Source: Halobacillus alkaliphilus
Lineage (GTDB): Bacteria > Bacillota > Bacilli > Bacillales > Halobacillaceae
Assembly: GCF_900113125.1 (NCBI RefSeq)
Contig: NZ_FOOG01000036.1
Location: forward strand, 1 to 39,283
Length of the DNA: 39,283 nucleotides
Direction: 5' to 3'
The notes beneath the pieces are model-generated. The model searched no databases. It was not told where the DNA came from and was given only the letters and a program-made list of their open reading frames with translations. The translations under genes and the position numbers were made by a program. Below are positions 15,375 to 25,006 of the stretch, piece after piece. Each line of letters opens with the position of its first letter. The stretch's first letter is position 1.

Positions 15375-16667
15375 ATGTCAGCAAAATGGGAAAAGCAAGA
15401 AGGTAATCAAGGTACTTTAACAGTAGAAGTACCAGCAAGTGAGTTCGACCAAGCGCTTGATCAAGCCTTCAAAAAAGTAGTCAAAGATGTACAAGTACCT
15501 GGATTCCGTAAGGGTAAAGTACCTCGGAAATTATTTGAGCAACGTTTCGGAGTGGAATCTCTTTATCAGGATGCTCTTGACATTGTGCTTCCTCAGGCGT
15601 ACTCAAATGCTGTAGAAGAAACTGGGATCGAGCCGGTAGATCGTCCGGAAGTAGATGTAAAACAGATTGAAAAAGGTGAAGACCTGGTATTTACAGCTGA
15701 AGTAACAGTTAAGCCTGAAGTTACTCTTGGAGAATACAAAGGCTTGGAAGTTGAAGAGCAAAGCACAGAAGTTACCGAAGAAGATGTGCAGAACGAATTG
15801 AAACAACTACAGGAGAAACAAGCTGAACTCGTTGTTAAAGAAGATGGCGAAGTTGAAGACGGCGATACTGTAGTCATGGACTTTGAAGGCTTCGTTGATG
15901 GAGAGGCGTTCGAAGGTGGACAAGCTGAGAACTACTCTCTAGAAGTAGGGTCAGGTTCATTTATTCCAGGTTTTGAAGAGCAGCTGGTAGGTAAGAAAGC
16001 AGGAGAAGAAACAGAAGTAACTGTTACTTTCCCTGAAGAATACCATGCAGAAGATCTTGCTGGAAAAGAAGCGACATTCAAAGTTACCATTCATGAAATC
16101 AAAGGAAAAGAATTCCCAGAGCTTGATGATGAATTTGCAAAAGATGTTGATGAAGAGGTTGAATCTCTTGATGAACTTACTAAGAAAACACGTGAACGTT
16201 TAGAAGAGCAAAAGAAAACTGATGCTGAAAACCAAAAACGTGACACACTCGTAACAAAAGCTTCTGAGAATGCAGAAGTAGAAATTCCAGAATCTATGGT
16301 TGACACTGAACTTGATCGCATGGTTCAAGAATTTGAACAGCGCCTTCAAATGCAGGGGATGACCAAAGATATGTACTTCCAGTTCACAGGGCAGGATGAA
16401 GACGCTCTTCGTGAACAAATGAAAGAAGATGCAGGCAAGAGAGTTAAAACTAACTTGACTCTTGAAGCAATTGCTGAAGCTGAAGATGTAAATGTTGCAG
16501 ATGAAGATGTTAATGCAGAGCTTGAGAATATGGCATCTATGTATCAAACAGATGTAGCTCAGTTGACTCAAATGCTTGGCGGAAATACCGACATGATCAA
16601 AGAAGATCTTAAGATACGTAAAGCAATTGACGTATTAGTTGAAAACAGCAAAACTAAATCTGAATAA
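15375..16667 (+). CDS. tig: Trigger factor (ribosome-associated chaperone, peptidyl-prolyl isomerase)
   Basis: 430 aa, usual length. N-terminal ribosome-binding domain with the GFRKGKVPR signature (43-51), a central FKBP-like PPIase domain (about 160-245, [15 protein letters not shown] to [11 protein letters not shown]), and a helical C-terminal chaperone domain. Binds near the exit tunnel and shields nascent chains. ATG 15375 is chosen over 15348 because TTGGAGGG lies before it and homologues start MSAKWEK. The protein is very acidic, which fits a halophile. Followed by clpX with its own promoter region. Confidence 0.97.
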   Translation: MSAKWEKQEGNQGTLTVEVPASEFDQALDQAFKKVVKDVQVPGFRKGKVPRKLFEQRFGVESLYQDALDIVLPQAYSNAVEETGIEPVDRPEVDVKQIEKGEDLVFTAEVTVKPEVTLGEYKGLEVEEQSTEVTEEDVQNELKQLQEKQAELVVKEDGEVEDGDTVVMDFEGFVDGEAFEGGQAENYSLEVGSGSFIPGFEEQLVGKKAGEETEVTVTFPEEYHAEDLAGKEATFKVTIHEIKGKEFPELDDEFAKDVDEEVESLDELTKKTRERLEEQKKTDAENQKRDTLVTKASENAEVEIPESMVDTELDRMVQEFEQRLQMQGMTKDMYFQFTGQDEDALREQMKEDAGKRVKTNLTLEAIAEAEDVNVADEDVNAELENMASMYQTDVAQLTQMLGGNTDMIKEDLKIRKAIDVLVENSKTKSE

Positions 16668-16675
16668 GAGGATCT

Positions 16676-16715
16676 GGAGACAAGGGGCGGGTTTGCTTCT
16701 TGTCTCCTCCTATAT
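16676..16715 (+). terminator. Hairpin after tig
   Basis: GGAGACAAG/CTTGTCTCC with a 14-nt loop, followed by a weak pyrimidine tract. Probable terminator, not ideal. Confidence 0.55.
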
Positions 16716-16899
16716 TTCCTCTTAGTAGAGTATAGGTTAAAGAATTAGTGGATAGTATGAATGATACTTCCTGTGTTTTACATACACTATAGAGGTATCC
16801 TTTTGTTTGACTTATCCATTACATATCTACATAATGAGGTTGGTGCAATAGAGATTCGCACACCTCTAATAGGTATTGCTTTTTTGTTAGGAGTTATTT
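16716..16899 (+). other. tig-clpX intergenic region with a second stem-loop
   Basis: A stem-loop at 16836-16866 (GAGGT..GTGC / GCAC..ACCTC) is followed 12-16 nt later by TTTTTT (16880-16885). It may be a second terminator or the end of an unannotated short transcript. No coding frame is convincing. Confidence 0.4.
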
Positions 16900-16908
16900 T
16901 GGTATGAT
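16900..16908 (+). promoter_or_regulatory. Candidate clpX promoter, extended -10
   Basis: TGGTATGAT (extended -10) about 85 nt before clpX. No good -35 at 17 nt. No CtsR-type GGTCAAA repeats nearby. Confidence 0.5.
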
Positions 16909-16992
16909 GAGCAAAAGAAACTGAATCGTTTAAGGTCATATCTTAAAACTTCAGTCGCAACTATTGCGTCATTTTATTAAGGGGTGAAATGT

Positions 16993-18270
16993 ATGTTTAA
17001 ATTCAATGAGGAAAAAGGACAGCTAAAGTGTTCTTTCTGCGGTAAAAGTCAAGAGCAGGTTCGCAAGCTCGTGGCAGGACCAGGGGTATATATATGTGAT
17101 GAATGTATTGAACTTTGTACAGAAATTGTTGAAGAGGAACTTGGAAATGAAGAAGAAGTAGAATTCAAAGAGGTACCAAAACCACAAGAGATCCGTGAAA
17201 TCCTCAACGATTATGTCATTGGTCAAGAACAAGCTAAGAAAAATTTATCCGTAGCTGTTTACAATCATTACAAGCGTATTAACGCAGGTACGAAAAATGA
17301 TGATGTAGAGCTTGCCAAGAGTAATATTCTAATGCTTGGACCTACAGGAAGCGGTAAAACACTTCTTGCTCAAACACTTGCCCGTATATTAAATGTTCCA
17401 TTTGCCATTGCAGATGCAACTTCATTAACGGAAGCTGGCTATGTAGGGGAAGATGTGGAAAACATTCTTCTTAAATTAATACAAGCAGCTGACTATGATG
17501 TAGAAAAAGCTGAAAAAGGTATAATTTATATTGATGAAATTGATAAAGTGGCCCGTAAGTCTGAGAATCCTTCTATAACACGCGATGTATCAGGTGAAGG
17601 CGTACAGCAGGCTTTACTGAAGATTCTTGAAGGTACACAGGCTAGTGTCCCTCCACAAGGAGGACGAAAGCATCCTCATCAAGAATTTATTCAAATCGAC
17701 ACGACCAATGTTTTGTTCATCGTGGGGGGAGCCTTCGATGGAATTGACCAAATTATCAAGCGTCGCTTGGGACGTAAAGTTATAGGATTTGGATCGGAAC
17801 AAAATGTTGATGAGAATGAAAAGAAAGAGTTGCTTACAAAAGTACTCCCGGAGGACTTGCTGAGTTATGGGTTGATCCCGGAATTTATTGGCCGGTTGCC
17901 GGTAATTGGAAGCCTTGAGCAATTAGATGAAGATGCACTTGTAGAAATTCTTACTAAGCCTAAGAATGCACTAGTTAAGCAATATCAGAAATTGTTCCAA
18001 ATAGACCATGTAGAGCTGGAAATTGAAGAAGAAGGTCTTCGTGAAATTTCACGTCTGGCCATTGAACGTAAAACAGGTGCCCGCGGCCTGCGTTCTATAA
18101 TTGAAGGCATCATGCTTGATGTTATGTATGAATTACCTTCACGTGATGATATTGAAAAATGCATCATTACTAAAGAAACAGTTACAGCGGAAAATGGCCG
18201 TCCTAAGCTTATCCTGACTGATGGAACGGTAGAAGATGAGAATAAAGAATCTCCTAAAGAAAGTGCTTAA
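16993..18270 (+). CDS. clpX: ATP-dependent Clp protease ATP-binding subunit ClpX
   Basis: 425 aa. AAA+ unfoldase that delivers substrates to ClpP. Seen: N-terminal C4 zinc domain (C13, C16, C35, C38), Walker A GPTGSGKT (116-123), Walker B IIYIDEID (177-184), the pore region around GYVGED (149-154), the ClpP-docking IGF loop (264-266) and the GARGLRS sensor-2 motif. ATG 16993 is used because AAGGGGTG lies 6-7 nt upstream; an in-frame GTG at 16984 overlaps that SD. Homologues start [18 protein letters not shown]. Follows tig as in B. subtilis and most Firmicutes. Confidence 0.98.
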   Translation: MFKFNEEKGQLKCSFCGKSQEQVRKLVAGPGVYICDECIELCTEIVEEELGNEEEVEFKEVPKPQEIREILNDYVIGQEQAKKNLSVAVYNHYKRINAGTKNDDVELAKSNILMLGPTGSGKTLLAQTLARILNVPFAIADATSLTEAGYVGEDVENILLKLIQAADYDVEKAEKGIIYIDEIDKVARKSENPSITRDVSGEGVQQALLKILEGTQASVPPQGGRKHPHQEFIQIDTTNVLFIVGGAFDGIDQIIKRRLGRKVIGFGSEQNVDENEKKELLTKVLPEDLLSYGLIPEFIGRLPVIGSLEQLDEDALVEILTKPKNALVKQYQKLFQIDHVELEIEEEGLREISRLAIERKTGARGLRSIIEGIMLDVMYELPSRDDIEKCIITKETVTAENGRPKLILTDGTVEDENKESPKESA

Positions 18271-18304
18271 GTAAAACTTTGGAGAGGTATTTCTCTTTAA
18301 CTTC

Positions 18305-18347
18305 AAGCCGCGCTACGCCTAGCTGTAGCGCGGCTTCAATTTTATCC
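18305..18347 (+). terminator. Rho-independent terminator after clpX
   Basis: GC-rich 12-bp stem AAGCCGCGCTAC/GTAGCGCGGCTT followed by CAATTTTATCCTTTT. Confidence 0.85.
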
Positions 18348-18562
18348 TTTACGAGAAGAGATAGATCGATAAGTAGACACCGCACATTTCATTGGATACC
18401 TTACAGCCTATCCTGAATAGAAACTCTTGTGATAAAGCTTGGTACATACAGGATGAAAGAAGCGCTTCTTGCTCATAATATGGGTATCATTTGAAGAGGC
18501 TGCCCCCTTCACGCGTCAAATGTGAAGGGGGTTCGGCATTGGAAACCAATAGTTTTCCTGCG
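18348..18562 (+). other. clpX-lonA intergenic region, site of lonB in B. subtilis
   Basis: No lonB remnant was seen. A strong hairpin at 18503-18531 (CCCCCTTCAC/GTGAAGGGGG, 9-nt loop) has no T-tract and lies about 30 nt upstream of the lonA -35, so it may act as DNA or protein-binding element rather than a terminator. Confidence 0.45.
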
Positions 18563-18591
18563 TTTACTTTCCAAAAAGTTTTATATATGAT
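18563..18591 (+). promoter_or_regulatory. Candidate sigma-A promoter of lonA
   Basis: TTTACT - 17 nt - TATGAT, about 40 nt before the lonA start. Good spacing and hexamers. Confidence 0.65.
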
Positions 18592-18629
18592 TAGAATACG
18601 TATTGGCATTATACGGAGGTGCAAAGAAT

Positions 18630-20960
18630 ATGACAGACAAACAGAAAAATCAAATCCCCCTCCTTCCTCTTAGAGGATTGTTAGTGTACCCATCTATGGT
18701 GCTGCACCTGGATGTTGGAAGAGAAAAATCGGTTAATGCATTAGAGCAAGCCATGATGGAAGATAATGAAATCTTCCTTGTATCACAAAAAGAAGTGAAT
18801 ATTGATGATCCATCTTCTGATGATATGTACTCTGTTGGTACAGTGGCACGAGTGAAGCAAATGGTGAAACTGCCTAATGGGACAAATCGTGTACTCGTAG
18901 AAGGACTTTATCGTGCAACAATTGATGAAGTAAGTGAAGGTGACGAATTTTATCAAGCAAATATTCACAGACTCGAGGATGAACACGAGGATAAAAATGA
19001 AGAAGAAGCCTTGATGCGAACGTTAATGAGTCAATTTGAACAATACGTAAAAGTATCTAAAAAGGTGAGCCAAGAGACCTATAACACTGTATCTGACATA
19101 GATGAACCGAGTCATCTGGCGGATATCGTAACCTCTCACTTGCCCGTGAAACTAAAAGATAAGCAGTCCATTTTAGAAACTGAGAATGTGAAAGCACGTC
19201 TTCAGAAATTAATAGAACTTATTGGGAACGAACGTGATGTCCTGCAAATTGAACAAAAGATTGGGCAGCGTGTTAAGAAGTCTATGGAAAAAACACAAAA
19301 AGAATATTACTTACGTGAACAGATGAAAGCGATACAGAATGAGCTAGGTGATAAAGACGGCAAGACGGGTGAAGTTGCTCAATTGAAAGAAAAGATTGAA
19401 GAAGCTGAAATGCCTGAAAGAGTAGAGAAAATCGCCTATAAGGAACTTGGCAGATATGAAAAAGTGCCACAAAGCAGTGCGGAAAGTTCCGTTATCCGTA
19501 ATTATATTGAGTGGCTTGTTTCTCTTCCATGGTCCGCTGAAACGGAAGATAATTTAGATGTTAAGCATGCAGAGAAAATATTAGATGAGGATCATTATGG
19601 ATTGGAAAAGGTAAAAGAGCGCGTGCTCGAGTATCTTGCTGTCCAGCAACTTACCCAATCCATTAAAGGTCCAATTTTATGTCTAGTCGGACCTCCAGGA
19701 GTAGGTAAAACATCCCTTGCAAAATCCATAGCACGTGCCATAAACCGTAATTTTGTCCGCATTTCACTCGGCGGAGTGAGAGATGAAGCTGAAATAAGAG
19801 GACACCGGAGAACTTATATCGGGGCGATGCCGGGTAGAATCATTCAAGGAATGAAGAGGGCAGAAACCGTTAATCCTGTATTTCTTATGGATGAGATCGA
19901 TAAAATGGCCAGTGATTTTAGGGGAGATCCTTCATCTGCCATGCTGGAAGTACTTGACCCTGAACAGAACAGTACTTTTAGTGATCACTTTATTGAGGAA
20001 CATTATGACTTATCTAAAGTTATGTTTGTAGCGACGGCCAATACTATGTCCTCTATTCCAGGACCATTGCAGGATCGTATGGAAGTTATTACAATAGCCG
20101 GTTACACAGAAGTAGAGAAACTGCATATCGCAAGAGAGCATTTGCTTTCTAAACAAATAAAAGAAAATGGTTTGAGCAAAGGCCAAATCCAAATTAGGGA
20201 AGACGCTTTGCTTAAATTGATCAGAACTTACACGCGTGAAGCTGGAGTCCGCGGATTGGAGCGCGAACTGGCAAGTATATGCCGAAAAGCTGCTAAAATT
20301 ATTGTTTCGGGTGAAAAGCAGCGTGTTGTAGTTACAGAGAAGCAATTGGAAGAACTGCTGGGCCGTCCTAAATTCAGATATGGCCAAGCTGAGCTTGAGG
20401 ACCAAATTGGAACAGCCACAGGCCTCGCGTACACTGCTGCAGGAGGCGATACTCTCTCAATTGAAGTATCTATCTACCCAGGCAAAGGAAATCTGACTCT
20501 TACCGGTAAACTCGGGGATGTTATGAAGGAATCCGCACAAGCTGCCTTTAGTTACATTCGCTCCCGTGCACAAGAGCTAAATATCGATGCTGATTTTGTA
20601 GAAAAGAATGATATTCATATCCATGTTCCAGAAGGAGCAACTCCTAAAGACGGACCTTCTGCAGGAATCACGATTGCTACTGCACTGGTTTCTGCGCTTA
20701 CCGGACGGCCTGTTCGGAAAGAGGTTGGTATGACCGGAGAAATAACTTTACGAGGACGAGTGTTGCCAATAGGTGGATTAAAGCAGAAATCATTAAGTGC
20801 CCACAGGGCTGGTCTTTCTAAAATTATTATTCCTTCTGAAAACGAAAAGGATTTAGAAGATATACCGGAAAGTGTCCGTGAAGGGTTAACGTTTATACCG
20901 GTTAAGCACTTAGATGAAGTCTTAAACCAAGCGCTGGTGGAGGAAGTCCATGAAGGTTAA
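18630..20960 (+). CDS. lonA: ATP-dependent protease LonA
   Basis: 776 aa (B. subtilis LonA 774). N-terminal substrate-recognition domain (about 10-205) and coiled coil, AAA+ module with Walker A GPPGVGKT (354-361) and Walker B FLMDEID (418-424), and a C-terminal protease domain with catalytic Ser677 (PKDGPSAG) and Lys720 (GGLKQK). Degrades misfolded and regulatory proteins. ATG 18630 is chosen because ACGGAGGTG stands 8-9 nt upstream; a longer in-frame version would start before the SD. Its 3' end overlaps ysxC by 11 nt, so the two genes are co-transcribed and probably translationally coupled. Confidence 0.98.
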   Translation: MTDKQKNQIPLLPLRGLLVYPSMVLHLDVGREKSVNALEQAMMEDNEIFLVSQKEVNIDDPSSDDMYSVGTVARVKQMVKLPNGTNRVLVEGLYRATIDEVSEGDEFYQANIHRLEDEHEDKNEEEALMRTLMSQFEQYVKVSKKVSQETYNTVSDIDEPSHLADIVTSHLPVKLKDKQSILETENVKARLQKLIELIGNERDVLQIEQKIGQRVKKSMEKTQKEYYLREQMKAIQNELGDKDGKTGEVAQLKEKIEEAEMPERVEKIAYKELGRYEKVPQSSAESSVIRNYIEWLVSLPWSAETEDNLDVKHAEKILDEDHYGLEKVKERVLEYLAVQQLTQSIKGPILCLVGPPGVGKTSLAKSIARAINRNFVRISLGGVRDEAEIRGHRRTYIGAMPGRIIQGMKRAETVNPVFLMDEIDKMASDFRGDPSSAMLEVLDPEQNSTFSDHFIEEHYDLSKVMFVATANTMSSIPGPLQDRMEVITIAGYTEVEKLHIAREHLLSKQIKENGLSKGQIQIREDALLKLIRTYTREAGVRGLERELASICRKAAKIIVSGEKQRVVVTEKQLEELLGRPKFRYGQAELEDQIGTATGLAYTAAGGDTLSIEVSIYPGKGNLTLTGKLGDVMKESAQAAFSYIRSRAQELNIDADFVEKNDIHIHVPEGATPKDGPSAGITIATALVSALTGRPVRKEVGMTGEITLRGRVLPIGGLKQKSLSAHRAGLSKIIIPSENEKDLEDIPESVREGLTFIPVKHLDEVLNQALVEEVHEG

Positions 20961-21537
20961 TTATGCAGATATTGTAATTAGCGCAGCGAGTAAAAAACAG
21001 TATCCGAAAGCTCCGATCCCGGAAATTGCCTTAGCGGGAAGATCAAATGTAGGGAAATCTTCGTTCATAAACAAGATGATTCAAAGGAAAAATCTTGCTC
21101 GTACTTCTTCTAAACCGGGAAAAACTCAGACATTAAATTTTTATATAATTAATGATCTGTTTCACTTCGTAGATGTTCCAGGGTATGGCTATGCCAAAGT
21201 ATCTAAAAAAGAGCGTGCAAAATGGGGAGAAATGATGGAAGAGTACTTTTCAGAAAGAGAGCAGCTGCGCGCAACTGCTCTGATCATTGACTCCCGTCAT
21301 AAACCTACAGAAGATGATGTTATCATGTATAACTATCTAAAACACTTTGGATTACCGGTCATGGTTATTGCAACAAAGCTGGACAAACTTAAGAAAAGTC
21401 AAAAACACAAACAGCTAAAAACGATTCAGGAGGTTTTGGAGATGGAAGAAGAAGATACTCTGATTCCTTTTTCCTCCGAAACCGGAGAAGGAAAAGAACT
21501 TGCGTGGAAAACTATGCTGGCACACTTGAATATGTAA
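20950..21537 (+). CDS. ysxC: Ribosome-biogenesis GTPase YsxC/EngB
   Basis: 195 aa, usual size. Essential GTPase that takes part in 50S subunit assembly. G1 GRSNVGKSS (30-38), the switch-I region with KPGKTQT (55-61), G3 DVPGYGYA (75-82), G4 TKLD (142-145) and G5-like SSETGEG (about 174-180). Start ATG 20950 lies inside the end of lonA behind GGTGGAGGAAG. Coupling to lonA is conserved in Bacillaceae. A strong terminator follows. Confidence 0.97.
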   Translation: MKVNYADIVISAASKKQYPKAPIPEIALAGRSNVGKSSFINKMIQRKNLARTSSKPGKTQTLNFYIINDLFHFVDVPGYGYAKVSKKERAKWGEMMEEYFSEREQLRATALIIDSRHKPTEDDVIMYNYLKHFGLPVMVIATKLDKLKKSQKHKQLKTIQEVLEMEEEDTLIPFSSETGEGKELAWKTMLAHLNM

Positions 21538-21540
21538 GGA

Positions 21541-21573
21541 AAGCCACTTCTTTAGTTAGAAGTGGCTTTTTTC
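21541..21573 (+). terminator. Rho-independent terminator of the lonA-ysxC operon
   Basis: AAGCCACTTCT/AGAAGTGGCTT with 6-nt loop and a T6 run, 3 nt after the ysxC stop. Confidence 0.92.
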
Positions 21574-21801
21574 AGTACAACCGTTTTGTCTTTTTGGAAG
21601 GTCAACGTTACCAAGCAATTATGAAGTTTTCTCTTCAAGGAACCTTAGATCGTTCAAAGATGACTAATACTTATCAAATGACAACCCTAAGACTTTAAGA
21701 TAATTTCAAGCAATTTCATGCATTTATAAGTATTTAAATGAAATTACATTAACCAATCCATCATTTCCGATATTTTGGTTCGATATGCATTATTTTAAAT
21801 T
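21574..21801. other. AT-rich intergenic region before the amino acid ABC operon
   Basis: No gene, riboswitch or repeat recognised; a frame that begins in the ysxC end and runs to 21698 crosses the terminator and has no SD. Confidence 0.4.
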
Positions 21802-21830
21802 TTGGGAAAACTTTGAATGCTAGATATAAT
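21802..21830 (+). promoter_or_regulatory. Candidate sigma-A promoter of the ABC transporter operon
   Basis: TTGGGA - 17 nt - TATAAT, about 60 nt before the binding-protein gene. Confidence 0.65.
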
Positions 21831-21891
21831 TAATATTATTGCCAATATAACAATTAGATGACAAATTGATGAAGGGAAGGGTTGGGAGAAT

Positions 21892-22722
21892 ATGAAAAAG
21901 TATTTATTTATGTTACCTCTTACTATTATTTTGATCTTTGCTTTGGCTGCTTGTGGAAGCAGTGAAGACGGAGGAGAAACTTCGGGTGATTCCGAAGAAG
22001 GCTCGGAGGAATCGAGCGGATCCAATACTGATTATGGTTTAGTTGAAGAGGGTAAGTTTACTTTCGCCTCGTCTGGAGAATTCCGTCCCTTTAGTATGAC
22101 AGATGCGAGTGGGGAAATGTCCGGCTTTGATATCGACGTGGCAAATGCAATAGCTGAGGAACTGGGCCTTGAACCAAATCCTCAAAAGCAGAAATTCGCC
22201 TCCATTGTAGAAGGTGTTAAAACAGGCCGTTTTGATGCTGCCGTAGCAAGCCATACGATTACAGAGGCACGTGCAGAACAAGTAGCTTTTTCAACACCAT
22301 ATTATTACTCTGGAGCTCAAATTTTCACACGCCCTGGAAGTGATATTGAAACCCTTGAAGATTTAGAAGGGAAAGAGATTGCCGTATCGAAAGGTTCAAC
22401 TTACAGTAAATTTGCTGAGGGAGCAACGGAAAATATTAAAACATATGATAGTGATGTAGTGGCCTTGCAATCACTTGCAAAGGGCCGTCATGACGCTGTT
22501 ATCACAGACTTCTTAACAGGTAAAGAAGCGATGCAGCAGGATCTTGAAATTGAGGCTAAAAAAATGATTGAACGCAGTGAACAGGCGGTAGCCGTAGCAA
22601 AAGATAACGATAAGCTATTAGAAGACGTCAATGCAGCTCTCGAAAAACTTCGTGAAGATGGAACCCTTGCTGAAATTAGTAATGAATACTTTGGTGACGA
22701 TATTACCACTAAACCTGAGTAA
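21892..22722 (+). CDS. Amino acid ABC transporter, substrate-binding lipoprotein
   Basis: 276 aa. Signal peptide and lipobox LAAC (Cys21), an acidic Ser/Glu/Gly linker, then a family-3 periplasmic-binding domain (about 45-270) with FRPFSMTDASGEMSGFDIDVA at the ligand-binding start and GRFDAAVASHTITEAR. Such proteins capture polar amino acids (Arg, Gln, Glu, cystine) at the outer face of the membrane. Specificity cannot be read from the sequence. ATG 21892 follows AAGGGTTGGGAG. First gene of a binding protein-permease-ATPase operon like B. subtilis artPQR or tcyABC. Confidence 0.93.
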   Translation: MKKYLFMLPLTIILIFALAACGSSEDGGETSGDSEEGSEESSGSNTDYGLVEEGKFTFASSGEFRPFSMTDASGEMSGFDIDVANAIAEELGLEPNPQKQKFASIVEGVKTGRFDAAVASHTITEARAEQVAFSTPYYYSGAQIFTRPGSDIETLEDLEGKEIAVSKGSTYSKFAEGATENIKTYDSDVVALQSLAKGRHDAVITDFLTGKEAMQQDLEIEAKKMIERSEQAVAVAKDNDKLLEDVNAALEKLREDGTLAEISNEYFGDDITTKPE

Positions 22723-22751
22723 TTGATGATTTTAGTTATACGGAAGTCTAA

Positions 22752-22778
22752 AGAGTGCGCGTGTGCGTACTCTTTTTT
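22752..22778 (+). terminator. Hairpin with T6 between binding-protein and permease genes
   Basis: AGAGT.CGC / GCG.ACTCT followed by TTTTTT. Probably a partial terminator that makes the binding protein more abundant than the membrane components, as is common in such operons. Confidence 0.65.
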
Positions 22779-22801
22779 GACATTAAAGAGGAGTTGAGGT
22801 T

Positions 22802-23485
22802 ATGTACTTACAGTTTATTTCTTTTTGGGGAGGGTTTTGGGAAGCACTTGTAAACAGTCGGGAGTTATTTTTTGAAGCTTCTCAGCTTACCCTTGCATTA
22901 ACAGCAGTTTCCATATTTATTGCAATATTTGTTGGTTTATTCTTTGCCTTATTAAAAATTTCTAATATTAAGCCTCTGGAATGGGTCGCGAATGCTTATA
23001 TTTACATCGTAAGGGGAACACCGCTTATTGTGCAGATTTTTGTATTCTATTATGGCTTGACAAACGTATGGATGATTAGCGGATTCTGGTCGGTTTCTTT
23101 GGGACTCGCATTCCATAATGGTGCCTATATTGCTGAAATATTCCGAGGGTCTATACAATCCATAGGTAAAGGTCAAACAGAAGCCGGACGTTCTCTTGGG
23201 ATGAGTCAGGCATTAACGATGAGAAGAATCATTCTCCCTCAGGCTTTCCGACGTGCGTTGCCCCCGCTCGGTAATCAGTTTATTATTGGGTTAAAAGATT
23301 CGTCTCTGGCTGCGTTTATTGGAGTTTCAGAGATATTCGCTGTTGCTACAACACAAGGGGCAAATACTTTCGATTATATGACATGGCTGCTCGTAAGTGC
23401 AGTGTACTACTTAATTCTTGTCTTCCTTCTAACCCTTGTGGTTAGCTTGATTGAGAAGAAAATGGCTGTTAGTGGCGATGAGTAA
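22802..23485 (+). CDS. Amino acid ABC transporter, permease
   Basis: 227 aa with five membrane segments and the HisM-type EAA loop ([25 protein letters not shown] region, about residues 121-145) that contacts the ATPase. Belongs to the His/Glu/Gln/Arg permease family. One permease gene only, so it should form a homodimer. ATG 22802 lies behind AGAGGAGTTGAGG. Sits between binding protein and ATPase genes. Confidence 0.94.
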   Translation: MYLQFISFWGGFWEALVNSRELFFEASQLTLALTAVSIFIAIFVGLFFALLKISNIKPLEWVANAYIYIVRGTPLIVQIFVFYYGLTNVWMISGFWSVSLGLAFHNGAYIAEIFRGSIQSIGKGQTEAGRSLGMSQALTMRRIILPQAFRRALPPLGNQFIIGLKDSSLAAFIGVSEIFAVATTQGANTFDYMTWLLVSAVYYLILVFLLTLVVSLIEKKMAVSGDE

Positions 23486-23505
23486 CCATAGAGGAGGGAT
23501 ACAGT

Positions 23506-24240
23506 TTGGCTAAGCAAATGATAGAAGTTAATAAATTAAATAAATACTTCGGGGATAACCATGTTCTGAAGGATATTGATTTTCATGTGGCAGAGAGTGA
23601 AGTCGTTGTTTTAATAGGTGCCAGCGGATCAGGAAAGAGTACAATGCTGCGATGTTTAAACTTTTTGGAAATGAAAAACAGCGGTGAGATCTTTATCAAA
23701 GGAAATGAAGTTAATCCGAAAAAAGACAATGTTAATGAAGTTCGACAAAAAGTAGGTATGGTTTTTCAACACTTTAATCTTTTCCCTCATAAGACCGTGC
23801 TGGGAAACGTTATGGAAGCTCCTACGCAAGTGAAGGGGCTCTCCAAATCTCAAGCCAAAAAAGAAGGTAAAGAACTGCTTGAAAAGGTAGGTCTAGCAGA
23901 AAAAGCAAATGATTATCCTTCTCGTTTATCCGGGGGACAAAAGCAGCGCGTAGCTATTGCGCGTGCCCTGGCTATGAAGCCAGAGATCATGCTATTTGAT
24001 GAACCTACCTCAGCTCTTGATCCAGAGCTTGTAGGTGAAGTATTGCAAACGATGAAGGATCTGGCTAAAGAGGGGATGACAATGGTTGTGGTTACCCACG
24101 AGATGGGCTTTGCTCGTGAGGTAGCAGATCGCGTAGTTTATATGCACGAAGGGAGAATAGTGGAGACAGGCGCTCCAAAAGATATTTTTGAAAATCCTAA
24201 AGAGGAAAGAACTCAGGCTTTTTTAAGCTCTATCTTGTAA
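23506..24240 (+). CDS. Amino acid ABC transporter, ATP-binding protein
   Basis: 244 aa, typical for GlnQ/ArtR/TcyC-type ATPases. Walker [10 protein letters not shown] (38-46), Q-loop FQHFNLF, signature LSGGQ (141-145), Walker [13 protein letters not shown] (161-172), H-loop His198. Start is TTG 23506, 7 nt behind GAGGAGGG; ATG 23518 would be the alternative. Completes the importer operon and is followed by a strong terminator. Confidence 0.96.
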   Translation: MAKQMIEVNKLNKYFGDNHVLKDIDFHVAESEVVVLIGASGSGKSTMLRCLNFLEMKNSGEIFIKGNEVNPKKDNVNEVRQKVGMVFQHFNLFPHKTVLGNVMEAPTQVKGLSKSQAKKEGKELLEKVGLAEKANDYPSRLSGGQKQRVAIARALAMKPEIMLFDEPTSALDPELVGEVLQTMKDLAKEGMTMVVVTHEMGFAREVADRVVYMHEGRIVETGAPKDIFENPKEERTQAFLSSIL

Positions 24241-24242
24241 TG

Positions 24243-24279
24243 AAAAGCCGCTGTGGCTTTAAATCACAGCGGCTTTTTG
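24243..24279. terminator. Terminator between the ABC operon and the convergent membrane gene
   Basis: AAAGCCGCTGTG/CACAGCGGCTTT with T5 on the plus strand and T4 on the minus strand. Confidence 0.9.
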
Positions 24280-24282
24280 TAA

Positions 24283-24759
24283 CTATTTTTTTAATACATA
24301 TAGCCCAGAAATGATGAGTACCAGCGGCCAGTATCTGATAATGGTTTGAAAACCAGTTTGAATCCATTGAAACCATTCAGGGTTAGCCGGCCAGAATAAT
24401 GCGAAAAACCCGAACCCAAGGAATAGAAGAGCTGGAATTAGTCCTTTTCGTGCACCAGCATATCTAATCAGAAAAGCAGCTCCTACGATCACGAAGTAAA
24501 AGGGCCAATCATCTTTCCAGAAAGCTAGATAGTGGATGGCATGGAAATGAATGCCGAACCCGAGCAGTAATGCCCCGGTAAAAAGACTTGAGTGATCTTT
24601 TTCTATATAACTGTGTAATAAAAAGGCAGCTCCAATAATAAACAGTAAAGTAGGCCACGAATAAAATTCAGATAAGTAGGGAATATTTAATTGGCGAATC
24701 AGGAAATATAATCCAAAACCAATGAGTAAAAAACCAATAAAAGAATTCTGTTTAGTCAT
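24283..24759 (-). CDS. LiaI/LiaF-like transmembrane-region protein
   Basis: 158 aa with about six hydrophobic stretches arranged in repeats with a GFGLYFL/LGFGIHF/LGFGFFA motif, typical of the LiaI-LiaF-like membrane region (DUF5668 type). No LiaF C-terminal domain is present. LiaI/LiaF proteins act in cell-envelope stress sensing; whether this one does is not shown. Starts at ATG 24759 with GGATGGATC upstream, an average SD. Convergent with the ABC operon and divergent from hemA. Confidence 0.75.
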   Translation of the reverse strand: MTKQNSFIGFLLIGFGLYFLIRQLNIPYLSEFYSWPTLLFIIGAAFLLHSYIEKDHSSLFTGALLLGFGIHFHAIHYLAFWKDDWPFYFVIVGAAFLIRYAGARKGLIPALLFLGFGFFALFWPANPEWFQWIQTGFQTIIRYWPLVLIISGLYVLKK

Positions 24760-24953
24760 CTAACGATCCATCCATTCCAATAATAGTAATTTTGTTTACT
24801 TGCGCATTGAGCGTGGGTTTGATATATTACAAACGGATTATAATTTAAATTTATTCTAAAAAAATAGTTAAAACTCTTTATAACGTATCTATATCCTATC
24901 ACATTATTTTCGAAATCTGTTCGTATATTTGCGGGAAAATGTGTGCGGATTCA

Positions 24954-24962
24954 TGTTATACT
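24954..24962 (+). promoter_or_regulatory. Candidate hemA operon promoter, extended -10
   Basis: TGTTATACT (extended -10), about 45 nt before the hemA start. No convincing -35. Confidence 0.5.
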
Positions 24963-25006
24963 AGATCATATGTGAGAGTCTGGAACGTTTAATGGGGGTA
25001 GATGGA

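Noticed and set aside
15593-16571. Several minus-strand frames inside tig (also within qoxB, clpX, lonA, hemA, valS)
   Set aside because: They are complementary to strongly conserved genes, Ser/Phe/Cys-rich as expected for reverse complements of acidic coding sequence, and lack SD sequences.
18511-18530. CtsR operator near lonA
   Set aside because: A single GTCAAA-like stretch falls in the loop of the hairpin; the tandem GGTCAAA heptads needed for CtsR are not there.
21504-21698. 64-codon frame after ysxC
   Set aside because: Starts within ysxC, runs through its terminator and lacks an SD.
24825-24860. PerR box upstream of hemA (the B. subtilis hemA operon is PerR-controlled)
   Set aside because: Only one half-site TTATAAT is present; the second half does not match the inverted-repeat consensus, and it lies about 100 bp above the predicted promoter.
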